A DNA stretch of 64,000 bases from Siphonodentalium dalli (GCA_032622095.1 CP136068.1:125989989-126053988), one strand, 5' to 3'; counted from the first letter of the stretch, positions 24,974 to 37,060 are shown. A program made the numbers and translations. The notes: generated from the sequence alone by a model not told the origin.

Positions 24974-25873
24974 TGTATTATTTACACTTTGAGCATACTC
25001 AGGAAAATTCGGAGGTTTATTTGGAAATTTTATAAAAACAGCATGCTAATGCTGAACCACCAAAGTAGCCTGCAATAATGAATGAGGGCACCATGAAATG
25101 TTCTTTAAAATATCCATTGAGTCTACGCAAACCATCTAAACCAACACAAGATGCTAAAATTCCAGATACATGCATGATTCCATTGATATGTTCAATTGGA
25201 AGACTGCAACAGATAAAGGCCAAACATCTGGCAATGGCAGAAAGGCCAGATAAAACAATTAATCAAAATTTATCACAGACAACCATGCAACTGCATGGTG
25301 TAACACTGCATGTTGATGTATTTCATTTTAATGACCTTGTACATCAAGGGAACTTCACAAGTGTGCTTAAAACACCTTGACCACCAAGGGCTAACATATA
25401 TCACACTGTCTGATAATTAACCAGGCTCTCAATGTGTCAATCGTTAATGATGGACAGGAACACAGCCAGTTAAACTAGGTAACAGACAAATAAACACCAC
25501 CCACTCAGAGGGGTTCCGGTCATATAGCCTTACACACTGGAAGTAACATCAAAAGCACATACGAACAGCACACCGTGGGGTATGATGCGAAACACTACTT
25601 CTAGGCACAGTCGAAACAAGGCTCAATCACAGGAAAGCTATTGATGCAAGTTGATAATAAATCACCAGCATATATAAAGCGTACACATGGACGGAGGCCA
25701 ATCAAGCAATTCCTAGTAAGGAAAAATCATGGAAGTCTGTGAGAAAAAATCTGACCACATACCTACAGCAAACAGTCTGGGTATGATGTGACAAGAAAGC
25801 ACAGCTCGCTTATTCAAGCAATGAGAAGCCTCTGATGCAAATCTTAATTTTTGGTCATTAACCGAGATACTTA
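24974..25873 (-). repeat. Right arm of a 3-kb inverted repeat
   Basis: Reverse complement of 22910-23712, ending GGTCATTAACCGAGATA. It preserves sequence deleted from the left arm, including the splice-acceptor region and full 3' exon at 25017-25203. Confidence 0.75.
25017..25203 (-). CDS. Putative 3' exon of an unidentified small membrane protein
   Basis: On the minus strand a pyrimidine-rich acceptor (TTTATCTGTTGCAG, cut before 25203) opens an exon of 62 codons plus one base. It ends at a TAA embedded in AATAAA. The peptide has two hydrophobic stretches, the second containing SFIIAGYFGGSALACCFYK near the C-terminus, and reads like a real protein rather than a chance ORF. I do not recognise the family and cannot find upstream exons with confidence. 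The same exon is present but broken in the left arm of the inverted repeat. It may be a last exon of a host gene or a piece of host gene captured by the repeat. Confidence 0.35.
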
Positions 25874-26487
25874 TAATATAGTGGACACAGTTCATTGATT
25901 ATACTAACAAGCATTTGATGCACAATAATGATAATAAAATCGATGGAATCAACTAAAAGCATACTGATTATAAAACTCTTCTTCTAATTAAAAAAGAGGA
26001 CAAATGAGTACATACACGTACAGTGTAAATATTCATTAAATAAGGGCGCGCCTCTGACTTACCCTTCATAGAACTAAATGCCAGTTCTATGTAAATATAG
26101 TCGAAACATTGCCGAATCAACGTGGATTAAACCAAGAAACAGCGTGTGGTGATGCGCTTATATTCTACGCATTGTAAGGCGCTACTTACATCGACTAAAA
26201 CCTCTGATAGAAACTGAGGTGTTGAGTATATAATCACATTTTCATTATACAAACACAATAATTCACTTGAATACACTACAGACTGTCGAAACTACAATGA
26301 TTATTAATTAGGCTGCAGTTTGGCATAACATTTTTTTTAATTGAAGGCTAGCGTGGCATTGTTTTTCAGTTTGTGTTTGTTGTTCATTTTTTTCCGTTTT
26401 ATTTTACGTTCTGATGGCAGATGTTGACTTTCTAGAGAGGATTGTTTTTTAATTGTTAACCTAGAAAAAGTCCAATGATTGCCTCTA
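25874..26487. other. No gene recognised
   Basis: AT-rich sequence without supported features. A 67-codon reverse ORF at 26337-26540 is Lys/Asn-rich and not convincing. Confidence 0.45.
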
Positions 26488-26648
26488 ATAAAGAGCGTCC
26501 ATGTTTTCATCACGGCATAGACAATAAAGATCGTTCTCAATTATGAACGTGTTCTATTTCGATATGTCATGGGTGATATTGTGACATTTAAATATAAAGA
26601 GCGTTCACCCTTCCGTCTCCCAAAAGCGGTAGACAATAAAGAGCGTTC
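26488..26648 (-). promoter_or_regulatory. Cluster of four ATAAAGAGCGT words
   Basis: Copies lie at 26488-26500, 26524-26536 (one mismatch, ATAAAGATCG), 26594-26606 and 26636-26648. All have the same orientation and are set in a loosely duplicated segment (GCATAGACAATAAAGA / GCGGTAGACAATAAAGA). No MITE ends are visible here, so the motif cluster is not simply part of family A. Confidence 0.45.
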
Positions 26649-27300
26649 TAAATTTCGCACTGTGTTGTCTTTTTGGAGGTACTTAATAATGGATCGCTAC
26701 TGAACCCGCCCAAAACCGAACACACTACATCTACTAGGCATCTTGGCATATGTGGGATGACAGATACTCGGGATATTGATATCGAAAGTAAACCCCAAAA
26801 AAAACACAAAACAAACAACAAAAACAAAAGCGCCTAAATAGAATTGTTCAGCCCAGTGTTTATATAACATTTGGGCGCTTCTTATGTATGACTAGGTGAA
26901 TGGGATCCTCCGATGCCCTTTCTATTCACTTTGGGCACGCAAACAAGTTCGCGACTGACAATCAAAGCACTACTACCATCTATTTAACAAAGCAGACACG
27001 TGGCGGCATGTTATTAATGGCTAAAAAAAACAGCCATTCTAGGCGCTACTAATTACTTTATTCACATGATTATATTCCAGATAAACGGCCAAAGCGGCCA
27101 TAATATCTTCATTAATTAGATAACATATTGAATAGCGAAGTAATCTGTACACCACACGCGCACATACGACTCCGCATTTGAGTATCGGCTGACTTACGAT
27201 TACGTCATCGTAGTCAGCATAATAAACTCCGGCTCCAAATCTGTGTTTTTAATTTGCTCGCCCACAACTACGTCACTCGTAGTCAAGTCACGGAAATACC
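26649..27300. other. No gene recognised
   Basis: No supported feature other than short A-rich runs near 26800. Confidence 0.45.
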
Positions 27301-27356
27301 GGTGGTGGTATTATTTATTTATTTTACGGGTGGTGGTATTATTTATTTATTTTACG
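27301..27356. repeat. Exact 28-bp tandem duplication
   Basis: GGTGGTGGTATTATTTATTT followed by ATTTTACG occurs twice in immediate succession with no differences. A recent slippage event is likely. Confidence 0.85.
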
Positions 27357-29211
27357 GGTTATTTATTATGCGATCGGAATTGGACTTGGGTCATTTTAAT
27401 CACAACAGGGAGGACTTTCCGATTGCGTTTTGTAGTTTCTATACCGAATAAATCCTTTAAGGGTTTATAGCGGCACATCGGTATGGCCGCGACCCCGTCC
27501 GTGCGTTTGTGGGTTTCCGTGTCACCTCCGCACGGTTGTGGCCTCTAAAATCAGCACAAGACACCACATGGGCGGTCCGGTCTGGTCCGGACTGTCACCT
27601 TCATTCGTGGCAAACATAATCGGCGATGGTGGCATGTTGAGGATTAATTGTCAGACATCGGTGGGCGATTCGGCTTTGTTTCTTCGTGAATGTAGTCGAT
27701 GACAGTTCCGCTACATATATGTATGGCGTGTGGCGCTCGCTAATAATTTTACTGCATGAATTTTCATATTGATGTGTCTGACTAATAATATGGATTTCAG
27801 CTTTGATTTACTGAGTTTTGCCCCCTCCCCCACAAAACGCAGATATGGCTTGACCATCTGATTGGTAACACATTTAGCAATATACTAATGGACGAACTGG
27901 ACTAGAATCACTTCTGTTAGTGATATGCGGCTACCGGGAAAACTTATTTGAATTATCCAATAACCATCGGGACACTACCAGAACATAATATTAATTACCT
28001 AAAGAACTACAAACATTTATATTACTGCTCATGGTCACGTATGGACACCTATATTAGCGTTCTAGCACAGAGGCAATTTGCATAATTCGGGTTGTGGGTG
28101 GTAGATTTCCCGAATATTAGACTACCATAGAAACATTAATATTGATTTTATATTATTTACCAGCCTGTTCTCCCGAAAACACGCACATTTTATGATTATA
28201 ATATAACTTCTGCTTGGAATCGACTCATTTTGTGTCGATAACGTTGTGAAAATTCGAGCGTTTTAGTCACAGTATCGACTCATAATGAGGTGATTTCGAG
28301 CAGATTATGTGCGAACAATGACACAAGTAAGCCAGATCACTACTTTTCAGTATACGCTCTTTAACATGTGTTTTCACTCTGCCGGCGAAATAAAACAAAA
28401 TAACGGGTATGAGTCGATTACCTGCTTCTTTCAGAATCAACTAAACACATTATGTACATATTTCACAGTATAGGTCGATTATGTGCGTATTTGAGCGGGG
28501 ATATGTTGTATTTACGCCTCACTCAATGCATATAACTGTACTTCTTATAAGTGTTTGGAACACGTATGTGTTAGTTGATAACAAAGGAATCCACTCACTT
28601 CATTTTTTACACAGGCGAGGAAGGAGTTACCAAAGTGTCAACTATACGACGAAGTCGGAAATGACGCCTTGTTCGTTGCCTAATACTCGCGCTTCTCTTA
28701 GAACAAAATGGCTGTTCATCGGACCACTCGCATGACTTGCATGGTTTATCCTATTTAAATTATCGGTATATTATAGAAAACAAAACACGAAAATGGGAGA
28801 TTGCTTACAAATGTTGTATATATTCAATAGTATGTTTTGGTATAGATATAAATGTTTATAACCGAGCACGTGATATAGCTGAACATGACTTTCTGAACGT
28901 TGGACCGTCGCGTCATGAAGTCCGACATAAAAGCCTGGGAAACTTCACGTGTGATTATACGCGTAAAACAGCACGACGACGCCATGAAAATAACTCGAGA
29001 CTATCTCGAACTTAAAAACACAATGACATAATTACATTATTGCATATGTTCCACTTTGAAAATTGCTTTCATGTGATATTAATACCACGCGATGTTAGAC
29101 GGAGGGATTTCAGCCAATCAGTACCCTGTATTCAAGTTATACAGCGCGATCGCATGCGTGAGTGTAAATATTTTAACATAACATTCTGCTATTATAGCAT
29201 TCTCGTTTCAG
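27357..29211. other. Upstream region of the galectin-like gene; no exon assigned
   Basis: No exon could be assigned, although at least one is expected upstream of 29212 because that exon begins mid-codon. One motif word (TACGCTCTTTAAC) lies at 28353-28364. Short ORFs at 28481-28735 and 28737-29015 have no recognisable features. Confidence 0.4.
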
Positions 29212-29407
29212 TGTTGTTTTCATCATTGCGGGAACAACCGCCGGTCGGGACTATGCGCTAAAAGTTCAAGCACAAATTGATACGGACACAATCTCATTTC
29301 ACTATCGCTATGGTTCAGCTTGGACCGAAATCCAAAATTCAGCTCAGCCGTTCACTGTTGGAAAGAACTTCACAGCTGAAGCGCGGGCTGATTCCACAAT
29401 GATGCAG
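29212..29407 (+). CDS. Galectin-like protein, internal exon
   Basis: The exon is bounded by an acceptor (TTCTCGTTTCAG before 29212) and a consensus donor (CAG/GTAAGT after 29407). It encodes 65 complete codons after one leading base. The peptide fits the first part of a galectin-type beta-sandwich lectin domain: TISFHYRY in the position of the HxNxR strand, then IQNS, then PFTVGKNFTAEARA matching the PFxxGxxFxxxI strand. The exon joins in phase 0 to 33126-33245, giving QVYVD where galectins have FxVxVNG. Galectins bind beta-galactosides, but several sugar-contact residues are not visible here, so binding may differ. The upstream start exon is not found. The family call is from pattern only. 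Confidence 0.5.
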
Positions 29408-29842
29408 GTAAGTTATTGAGATAGAGATATTGGCATCGCAATATGCAAGCTAGAGTCAGCTATCAGTATTATTGTGGCACATACATGTGCATGTATAAGT
29501 GCGGACCATTGAGCTCCTACAGAATAGAGGTGAGTGCCACGTGGACACGATTACAACAACGACATTTAGTTGGCTTCAATGGTACAAACTGTAAATGGAC
29601 AAAGTGCATGATGTTCAAGTTGCAAATGCTCATGTGTACTGAACCAGAGCGGCCGGAAAACCGGCCGCAGTGTGAACCTCCAAATACCCGAGCGGCCAGT
29701 ATACCGGCCGCTGGACCGGCCATATATCGACCGCCACCTGTTTATCGTTTACAAACATCGTCGCGGTCGTCTGCTTCTCCGATACTTACGTTTTTGTTTG
29801 TGTCTTGATGCTATTGCGTTTAATCACACTACATCGTGAATT

Positions 29843-30480
29843 ATGAAGCCTAAAACATTTTCGGTAGCCGAGGTGGTCCGGCAAATTTTGGAATGGGGCG
29901 CGGAAGATATAGATGATGATGACTACGACATTTGTGAGTTAGAATGGGGAAAGCACAGTGACACTGGGAGAGATTCAGACGTCAGTTGCTCCAGCAGCGG
30001 GTGGCGTTGTTTCAAGTAAAGATACGACAAGAGATCAATGTATGGGGCAGTTGATGTGTTGTGGAAGTGGGCGGAGCTTATGTCGAGGTAGGGGGCGTGG
30101 CAGGGACCGTGGCTTCATACCTGCAATTAGTCACGGTGATCATAATGTCCATATCTGGAAAAGGAACGCAAATTCGCTTGTTATACGTACCTTTACACAG
30201 AATGAGAAGCCGGGACCAAAGAATGTATTAACTTCAATAAGTGTGGACAGTGGACAATACACACCAAGGTTGATTACTTAAATATGTTTTGGGATGATGC
30301 ACTCTGGCATTTGATTGTCGACGAGACCAACCGAAACGCTCGTCGCGTGATTTCGGAAAAACCTAACATGCCTAAAAAGGGAATGTCTAAAATGGGGCAC
30401 AATACAATAGAATGCTCAGGGCAATGGTGTCATTGGATCATTTTGGTTATGGCGCTTAGCAACCGTTGCTACCCTTAAAC
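29843..30480 (+). pseudogene. Decayed piggyBac/PGBD-like transposase fragment
   Basis: The first part (ATG 29843 to TAA 30017-30019, 58 codons) has the typical PGBD N-terminus: MKPKTFSVAEVV, then a run of Asp and acidic/Ser residues. In another frame at about 30180-30220 FTQNEKPGPKN resembles the segment before the core. In a third frame from about 30270, FWDDALWHLIVDETNR matches the conserved LIVEETNRYA-like helix of piggyBac transposases. At least two frameshifts and stops separate these pieces, and no catalytic Asp motif follows. It is therefore a truncated remnant of a different piggyBac lineage from the gene at 3662. Confidence 0.6.
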
Positions 30481-30979
30481 AGAAGTTAGGTTCAGTCATT
30501 CGGCCAGATATATAACAAATTTCACAATAGGGCATTGGTTGCATCGAAAACGCCATTACATAGGGCTGAAATACGTCGATAAAAAAAGCTATAACTGCAC
30601 TTTACTTTCAATTTCGGGTAGTTGCATAGCAACCGTTACCGGGGAGTGATCGTGTGACAATGTATACCGATCTTAAAATACTCAGTGGTCCATGGGGATC
30701 ATACATGTAAAGTTTCAGATATGTGGCACAAATTAAACAGAACCAACACATTGCGTCTAAACACAGTCTACAATAAATCAAAATAACACTGGGAGCCCAG
30801 GGTCATGGCGTCGATCGTTGTGGGGAACCAGGGTTCAAAGGGTTAATTAATAAACATAGAGGATGGTCGGTTCTAAGAAATGTTCTTCGATATGGGACAC
30901 AATGCGGGAATAGAATATCACACTCCAATATTTGATCCAAAATGTAATGTACATATATATAATCGTTCTAAGTCAAATG
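30481..30979. other. No gene recognised
   Basis: Low-information sequence. A lone end-like CAAAGGGTTAA lies at 30835-30845, without a partner that I could find. Confidence 0.4.
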
Positions 30980-31381
30980 TTAACCCTTTACCCAACAAAA
31001 CGGTCACAAACGCCCAAATAAAGCTTCAACAGCCTAAAATATCTTCGGTCTGTCTCAATAAAACCATACAAATATGGATATCATTGGAACCGGTTCAATT
31101 ACCACATTGTGATGGTTACAGTTATGCCCTGTGCCAATGCATTATCTTATATATGCGAGTCGACCATAGGTCGCCTCGCATATATAAGAGAATGCATTGG
31201 CCTAAAAAAAATCTTTTTTTTAACACTTTTTACCATTTTTTCTACATTCTTTGACAATTTTATCATTTTGAATATGTGTTAAGCCAATGCATTCTCTTAT
31301 ATATGCGAGGCGACCTATGGTCGACTCGCATATATAAGAGAATGCATTGGCACAGGGCCGTTCTGTTGGATAAAGGGTTAA
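30980..31381. mobile_element. TTAA element with CCCTTTACCC ends and two 67-bp palindromes
   Basis: TTAA at both ends (30980-30983 and 31378-31381). Terminal inverted repeats are CCCTTTACCCAACAAAACGG and, on the other strand, CCCTTTATCCAACAGAACGG. TTAA plus CCC ends is the piggyBac signature, so this is a non-autonomous piggyBac-like MITE. Inside are two 67-bp palindromes in opposite orientation (31134-31200 and 31284-31350). Length 402 bp, no ORF. Confidence 0.75.
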
Positions 31382-31757
31382 TGATGATCATGATTTTGTT
31401 TTCTCGAAACAGTCGTCATATTTTTGTTTACGATAGAGCAGTTGTTTTCTAAAGTTGGGCAATTTTCTGGGCCAAGAAAGTCGAATGACAGAATTATTGG
31501 AGTCATAATTAGTATACGGTTTGTTTTGTGCTGTCCTAATAATATCAAGTGACCTATTTACACTCATAATAATGTGACGGAGTATCTGGTCCAAGTCGTG
31601 AAATAAGTAAATGATATATTTTATTTGATATATTAAATGCGGCAGCATGGAAACATTAGACAACTCTGCATATCTGAATAGATGTACAATGGTTGAGAAG
31701 CGGATTCCAGACCAATCAACATTTATCAGATTACAAAATACACTCGGAAGCTACTGA

Positions 31758-31759
31758 AT

Positions 31760-31796
<37 letters not shown>

Positions 31797-31797
31797 C
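31758..31797. repeat. (AAT)n microsatellite
   Basis: About thirteen AAT units with one interruption, immediately beside the SINE. Confidence 0.9.
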
Positions 31798-31799
31798 AT

Positions 31800-32145
31800 T
31801 GAAGGAGCTTATATAGCGTCTATCCCCGCGAGGACCCTGATCGCTTCACATTATTACCCCATCTGTTGAGTAATGCTGCCATAATGGCGCTTCACAAGAT
31901 TGCTCTCGGTTTACTTACCCAACAACCGAGTCCCTATTTTTCGTACGACGAAGCGAGCACAGTACAAGTGACCTTGCCCAATGCTCACAACCTGGCGCTT
32001 GTAGCTGTATATAGCACACACCGCTTATTCCGACCAAGCCACTGTTGCGGAGACGATCGTATACAGGGGGGGGGCACGAACTCACGCCGGTGCATTATCA
32101 CCATTATGAGTCCGACACTCTAACCACTTGGCTACCACTTCCACT
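31800..32145 (-). mobile_element. tRNA-derived SINE
   Basis: On the minus strand the head at 32069-32140 is tRNA-like. It has an A-box region GTAGCCAAGTGGTTAGAG, an anticodon-loop-like GGACTCATAATG, and a weaker B box GAGTTCGTGCC. The body continues to CTATATAAGCTCC and ends in the (AAT)n tail at 31758-31797, which is the expected 3' end. The B box departs from GGTTCGANTCC, so this copy is old and is not a functional tRNA gene. Confidence 0.65.
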
Positions 32146-32289
32146 CCCGTATACTAGAGATGATGCTACCCAGTGGTTCTACGGATATCACACAGTGCAA
32201 TTGCGCTACATTAAGGATACCTGTGTCAACGTATTTGTATTATAAAGGAAGAACAGATGTTTTCAAGCGATTCTCACTATTCTCATATT

Positions 32290-32960
32290 TACAGTTACCA
32301 AATGAGGGTAAATATGTGTGTCAAACTTTATATTAATTAACAACGAAATGACTGAATACAAACTTGGAAAACATGTAACAGGTGTCTCGCAATATAATTC
32401 TAAAATGGTACGTGCTACCTTTACTTACATAAGTCCGACAATCACATATATGTACAGGTTACCATGGTTGTAAATATTTGTGCCGAGTTTCAAAACAATT
32501 GACAAGAAATTATGACAAGCTCCGACAAAATAATGAATTAATGAAAAATATCTTAGTCGAAAAAGAGGGATAACTCCACTAAACATTAAAAGTCGTAGGT
32601 GCACATGTTCCGATGGTGATATTTATGTGCCAAGTGACAGTAACATTCACCGGGATATGTAGTAATACAAACTCGGACACAATTATGTATGTTGAATCGA
32701 TTGTAAGTCGAAAAAGAGGATAACCCAGTTAAATCGTATGTGCCAAGTTTAAAACAATTTGACCTGATATCTAGGAATACAAGCTTGAACAAAGTTATGC
32801 ATGTTGAGAACACATTTTAGGTCGAAAATTAGGAAAGGGGGATGACGTCATTAAACAAATTAACTGGACTATGTTGGAATACAAGTTCGGACAAAGTTGC
32901 GTCTACGGACGTACGGACAGGCGAGGCGAGCAGACGTATGGATTGACGCTGATTCCATGG
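32290..32960. repeat. Three diverged repeats, about 120-200 bp
   Basis: The phrase TAGTCGAAAAAGAGGGATAA / TAAGTCGAAAAAGAGGATAA / TAGGTCGAAAATTAGG recurs. It is accompanied by GTGCCAAGT, GGAATACAAGCTT/TTCGG and CAAAGTTATGCATG-type words. The last unit runs into GGACGTACGGACAGGCGAGG, a common ending of such invertebrate repeats. Confidence 0.5.
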
Positions 32961-33125
32961 CGTATATAGGAATAATTATGTTGTCGCCCTTCAAAACATG
33001 CACCAATGACAGTCCACAATATTGTTTCCATCTATAAAGTTCGAATTATTGAAGACCCCAGTCAGTTGGCCTAGGTTTATGTTGTGTATTTGATTCTCTC
33101 TTATCTGAGCCTGTTGATATTTCAG

Positions 33126-33245
33126 GTCTACGTTGACCGAATCTTGCTACTGAACACAACACACCGACTACAACCATTCACAAAGGCTAACGTATTTGAT
33201 GTTTATGAACCCGGACCTCTCATATACGAAATAACATTCCTGTAG
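33126..33245 (+). CDS. Galectin-like protein, 3' terminal exon
   Basis: The acceptor CTGTTGATATTTCAG lies before 33126. The exon has 39 codons and a TAG stop at 33243-33245. It opens with VYVDRILLL, then TTHRL, then VYEPGPLIYEITF at the C-terminus. This fits the last strands of a galectin fold: the VxVNG strand, the H.R strand, then a Gly-containing strand and a final I.F strand. It joins in phase 0 to the exon at 29212-29407. Read alone the exon would be weak; the phase match, both splice sites and the order of beta-strand motifs across the junction support the pair. No polyadenylation signal was assigned. Confidence 0.5.
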   Translation, partial: VYVDRILLLNTTHRLQPFTKANVFDVYEPGPLIYEITFL

Positions 33246-34330
33246 ATCGGACGCTAAGTAACAAAGCTGCACTTTTGGACCTGATACTAAAAGCATTGGA
33301 TACTGTGTTACAATACAGCTAAGGGTTAGACCAAAGGCGGTCATATTAAGTAATTATAGGATAATAGCTGAAAACTAAGTGTACACTGTTTCACCAAATG
33401 GATTAACAGAGGCCGCAGGTCGAGATCGTCACATTCACTGAAGTAATGTACATTTCCCAGCTATTATCTTAAAGCATGGCCTCCGCCTAACAATCATCTA
33501 TAATTAAAATGGTTAACCCGCAATAGGTCCAAAAATAGCAGAGGTGATCGCCCGCCCATTGAATGGTTGGATGGCTGGGCAATGGAGTGACGCGATAGCC
33601 AATGGAACTCTAAACATTCAGAGCTGTATTTGTGTTTGAAGCTCACCGTCATACTTGCAATTCAGAGGTACAGGATAAAACTATTGCAACCAGTAACTGT
33701 TTTATATCGACGTTATTTGACATGGCAAGTTCATGGTGGACGGTGTGCATGTCACACAAACCTCTCAATTGGACTCGAGTATACTGACAACAAAGCTGAA
33801 CTCTTATACATCCACTCTGATATCAGATAAAACATTATAATTATACAATTCAACTTAGTTTTACAAAAGAGGCGATCGCCGTAGACTTGAATGTATGTTA
33901 CTTGAAATATAATCTGTTTTGAACTTGCAAATTCATAAGATTCGCAGCAACACATTGTGTGTGCTACATGCGGTTCCCGGACAAATAGCGATTTTTTTTT
34001 AAATTTTAGGTGAGAGGTCAAACTACCCCTTCTTATCTGAAAATGCTGCATAATCGTAAGTTGGGTTTCTATGTTTTTAACTTATTTAAGAATGACCATT
34101 GTACATTTCAAGGACGTACGCGAAAGTTCGAATACTAGTGATTTGTATACTTTTTGGGCGTTTCTGTCAAAAGACACATTCTTTTCTGAAAATGCTGCTA
34201 AAACCCATTTCTTAAGTTATGTTGTTATGATCAGCGTGGTACCCAGACATGATTACAGCATATTTCATGTTCGTACTCGAAAGTTCGTTTAAAGGTGATT
34301 GTTTGTGTTTGTTATGACACCCTGGCTCAT
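33246..34330. other. No gene recognised
   Basis: No feature beyond short AT-rich ORFs that lack any recognisable protein character. Confidence 0.45.
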
Positions 34331-35480
34331 TTATGTTGTAACTAGCAGGGTTACCCGGCGTTGCCCAGGTTAATGTATGCTGTGGATATTTGTTGGGAAT
34401 AGAGAATGATCTTGCTTAAAGTGTTATACGTTTTCTCATAAATTGTATATTCAAATAGCATCACAAAATATGGTTATTACAGTCATGGAATATAAGTAGT
34501 GGCTCACCTTGTCAATTGTCATTGTGTTTATCGCGATTAATCCGTTCCACCAATAATGAAGTATTTATTTATTTACAACTGCGTATACATTAGACGTTAT
34601 AATATGATACATGAACATCATAAACACATTAGTTCGATAAAAGATGATAATTTGGTTTTACATATTGAGATGTATCAATCAATCTAGTGGGTTGGACTAA
34701 GATCTCGAGGACACCTGGCTATCATATATCCATGAAGATACAGATGTTTCAAAGAAATTTCCAGGTGCTATATATTGACTAAATATTCTTAGTTTAAACG
34801 AAATGTTGCTGCGCACATATATCAGCTACATGTGCCAGGCACAGAGCGAGATTTTGAGTTGTTTATGTCAGTCGATGAGTCTGTTCTAAAACCCTTGTCA
34901 GATGTCAGTATTGGTAGGATCCTGAAAAGTCTTGTGTTACTAACTGCATTTTCTTGTATATCAGAAGAAACTATATTTGACTGCATGAACACTGTTTTTG
35001 AACAGTCCTCCATATCTCTTGACAAATTGTAACTTTTTGTGGAAACTGTATTGAATGGAACAGACTCAATTTTGTTATTATATATATGCAATCCTCTGAC
35101 GGTTCGAGGTATCTCAGTTTGCACGAATATATGAATCTCTTCAATAGAATGATAAATATACGTTTAATGCTTCTAGATATCTCTTTTTGCTAGCTCATTG
35201 TGTAAATGCCTTGATTGCCATTCCCATATAAATATGACTGTTAAGAAGATATAATTGTTCAAGTGACTTATGTGGGTCACCATATGTCGGGATTGTGAAA
35301 TGTGAACGCCCAACTACTTAAAATAATATGGAGATGGCCTGGTGACTGTATATAACTTATATGTGGATATCGGCGAATAGCAATCTTATCAATGATAGTG
35401 CGTATCCGCTCGCCATCCGTGACGCAAATTAAACCAAATGTGATTTAACGCCATATTGCGAAAGTCATTATGTATTCGTT
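34330..35480. other. Repeat-like stretch with TTACCCGGCGTTGCCC word; one unassigned ORF
   Basis: The word CAGGGTTACCCGGCGTTGCC at about 34345 is the start of a dispersed repeat type that I recognise from several invertebrate genomes (inference). A 66-codon forward ORF at 34832-35032 has mixed composition. It cannot be assigned and is not called as a gene. Confidence 0.35.
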
Positions 35481-37020
35481 TGGTGGAAATCAGCAACAAA
35501 ACTATTTCACCATATTTTGAAAATTTCCCCTCCCACCAACAGCGTCATTTTAGAAAATTTCAACCCGCACCATTATCTTCCTTGTAAAAATCTTACCCCT
35601 CTTAGAACGCCTTGGTGCCATCTCGATTGTACCGCGTGAAGTTTTATATAGAACGCACACAGACAGACAAAAAGACAGACAGACAGCACGATTTTATTTC
35701 TTGTATCATTTGAGAAGAACGTGTCTGAATTTGATGGTAATTGGTACTAACAATATTTGTATCAGTTTTGGTGACCCTCCCGTCCCTATTTCGGACTCAA
35801 GCTACACACACTAAGACTCATTAGCGATTAGAGGTGCATATATATGAAATTGGTGAAAATTGGCGAGTATACAAATTCGTATAAAATTTAAGGTCCCCAT
35901 ATCTCTCACCCATAGGGCACCAATTTGGTGTATCTAAATCACACGAAAAGATTCCTCGTATCACGGAGAAGAATATGTATCAATCTGGTGGAAATCGGCA
36001 CTAAACATATAAATATAATTTGTTGTGTCCCTCTCATCTCTATATACCACTGACTCGAACGGCCCAACTTGTGACATCCTTAAACCACACGATTACACTC
36101 CTGATATCATGGAAATGATTGTTTATAAGTTTAGTGATAATCGGCAACTAAACTATTTTTTTTATAAAATTTGGTGCCAATCCATCCCCTCTCAATCTCT
36201 CACCCAAACAGCACCACTATGTCGTCTTTAAATCACGATTAGATTAAGCGTATCATGGATAAGAAGGATAAGAACGTATATCAATTTGGTGGAAATTGGC
36301 GCTAAAATATTTTTGCATCAATTTTGGTGCCGCTGTCCCTTTCAATGCAACCCTGACTCGAATGAGGCCACATTTGACAGATAAAAGCCACACAATTAGA
36401 CTCCTCATACCATTGGGATGATTTTGTATAAGTGTGGTGGCAATCGGCGACTTATTATCAAATTTAGTGCCCACCCCTCCCAATATCTCATCCAAAAACA
36501 ACAATTTGGCGTTGTTAAATCGCACAATTAGATTCATTGTATCATGAAGAAGAATATATATCAATTTGGTGGAAATCGGCGCTAAAATTAGTTTTATCAG
36601 TTTTGGTGCCCCTCTCCCCTTCCGTTCATCGCTGACTCAAATGACGCCACTTTTGACATATTTAAACCACACCGTTGGATTCTTCATATCATGGGGATGA
36701 TTATATGTAAGTTTCGTGGCAATCGGCGACAGAAAAAAATCTGCCTACCCCCCTTCCGGGCACCCCTGTCGCGAACGGCGCGACTTTTGCCATATTTAAA
36801 CCACGCCATTAGATTCCTCATATTATGGGAATTATTATATATAAGTTTGGTGGCAATCGGCGACAAATTTGTTTTCTGCCCCTCCCCCTTTTCTGCCCCT
36901 GACAACAACGGCGTCACTTTAGAAAATTCTAACCCCGACCATTATCTTTCTCGTAAAAAGCTACCCCTAGTAGACCCCTTTGGCATCATCTAGATGGTCC
37001 CCTGTGAATTTCTATAGAAC

Positions 37021-37051
<31 letters not shown>

Positions 37052-37060
37052 TTCGCAGAT
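35480..37060. repeat. Diverged tandem array, about 140-bp period
   Basis: The phrase TTTGGTGGAAATCGGCGCTAAA / TTTGGTGGCAATCGGCGACAAA recurs near 35482, 35985, 36128, 36285, 36436, 36566, 36711 and 36845. Between copies lie TTGGTGCCCCTC-type and CATATTTAAACCACAC-type words. The two alternating forms (GGAAATCGGCGCTAA and GGCAATCGGCGAC) suggest a dimeric higher-order unit of about 285 bp. The array ends in a (CAGA)n run at 37019-37052; a similar run lies near 35665. Confidence 0.7.

Larger units (their letters stand above)
29408..33125 (+). other. Intron of the galectin-like gene, filled with transposons
   Basis: A 3.7-kb proposed intron, GTAAGT...TGTTGATATTTCAG. It contains a decayed piggyBac relative (29843-30480), a TTAA element (30980-31381), a SINE (about 31800-32145) and diverged repeats (32290-32960). 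Its reality depends on the two flanking exons being joined in the mRNA. Confidence 0.45.

Noticed and set aside
25078-25380. 100-codon forward ORF in the inverted-repeat arm
   Set aside because: It is antisense to the better-supported spliced exon at 25017-25203 and has no protein-like features.
32069-32140. A functional tRNA gene on the minus strand
   Set aside because: The B box is degenerate and the head is followed by a SINE body and an (AAT)n tail.
34832-35032. 66-codon ORF with mixed composition
   Set aside because: No domain, partner exon or repeat-independent support; embedded in a repeat-like stretch.
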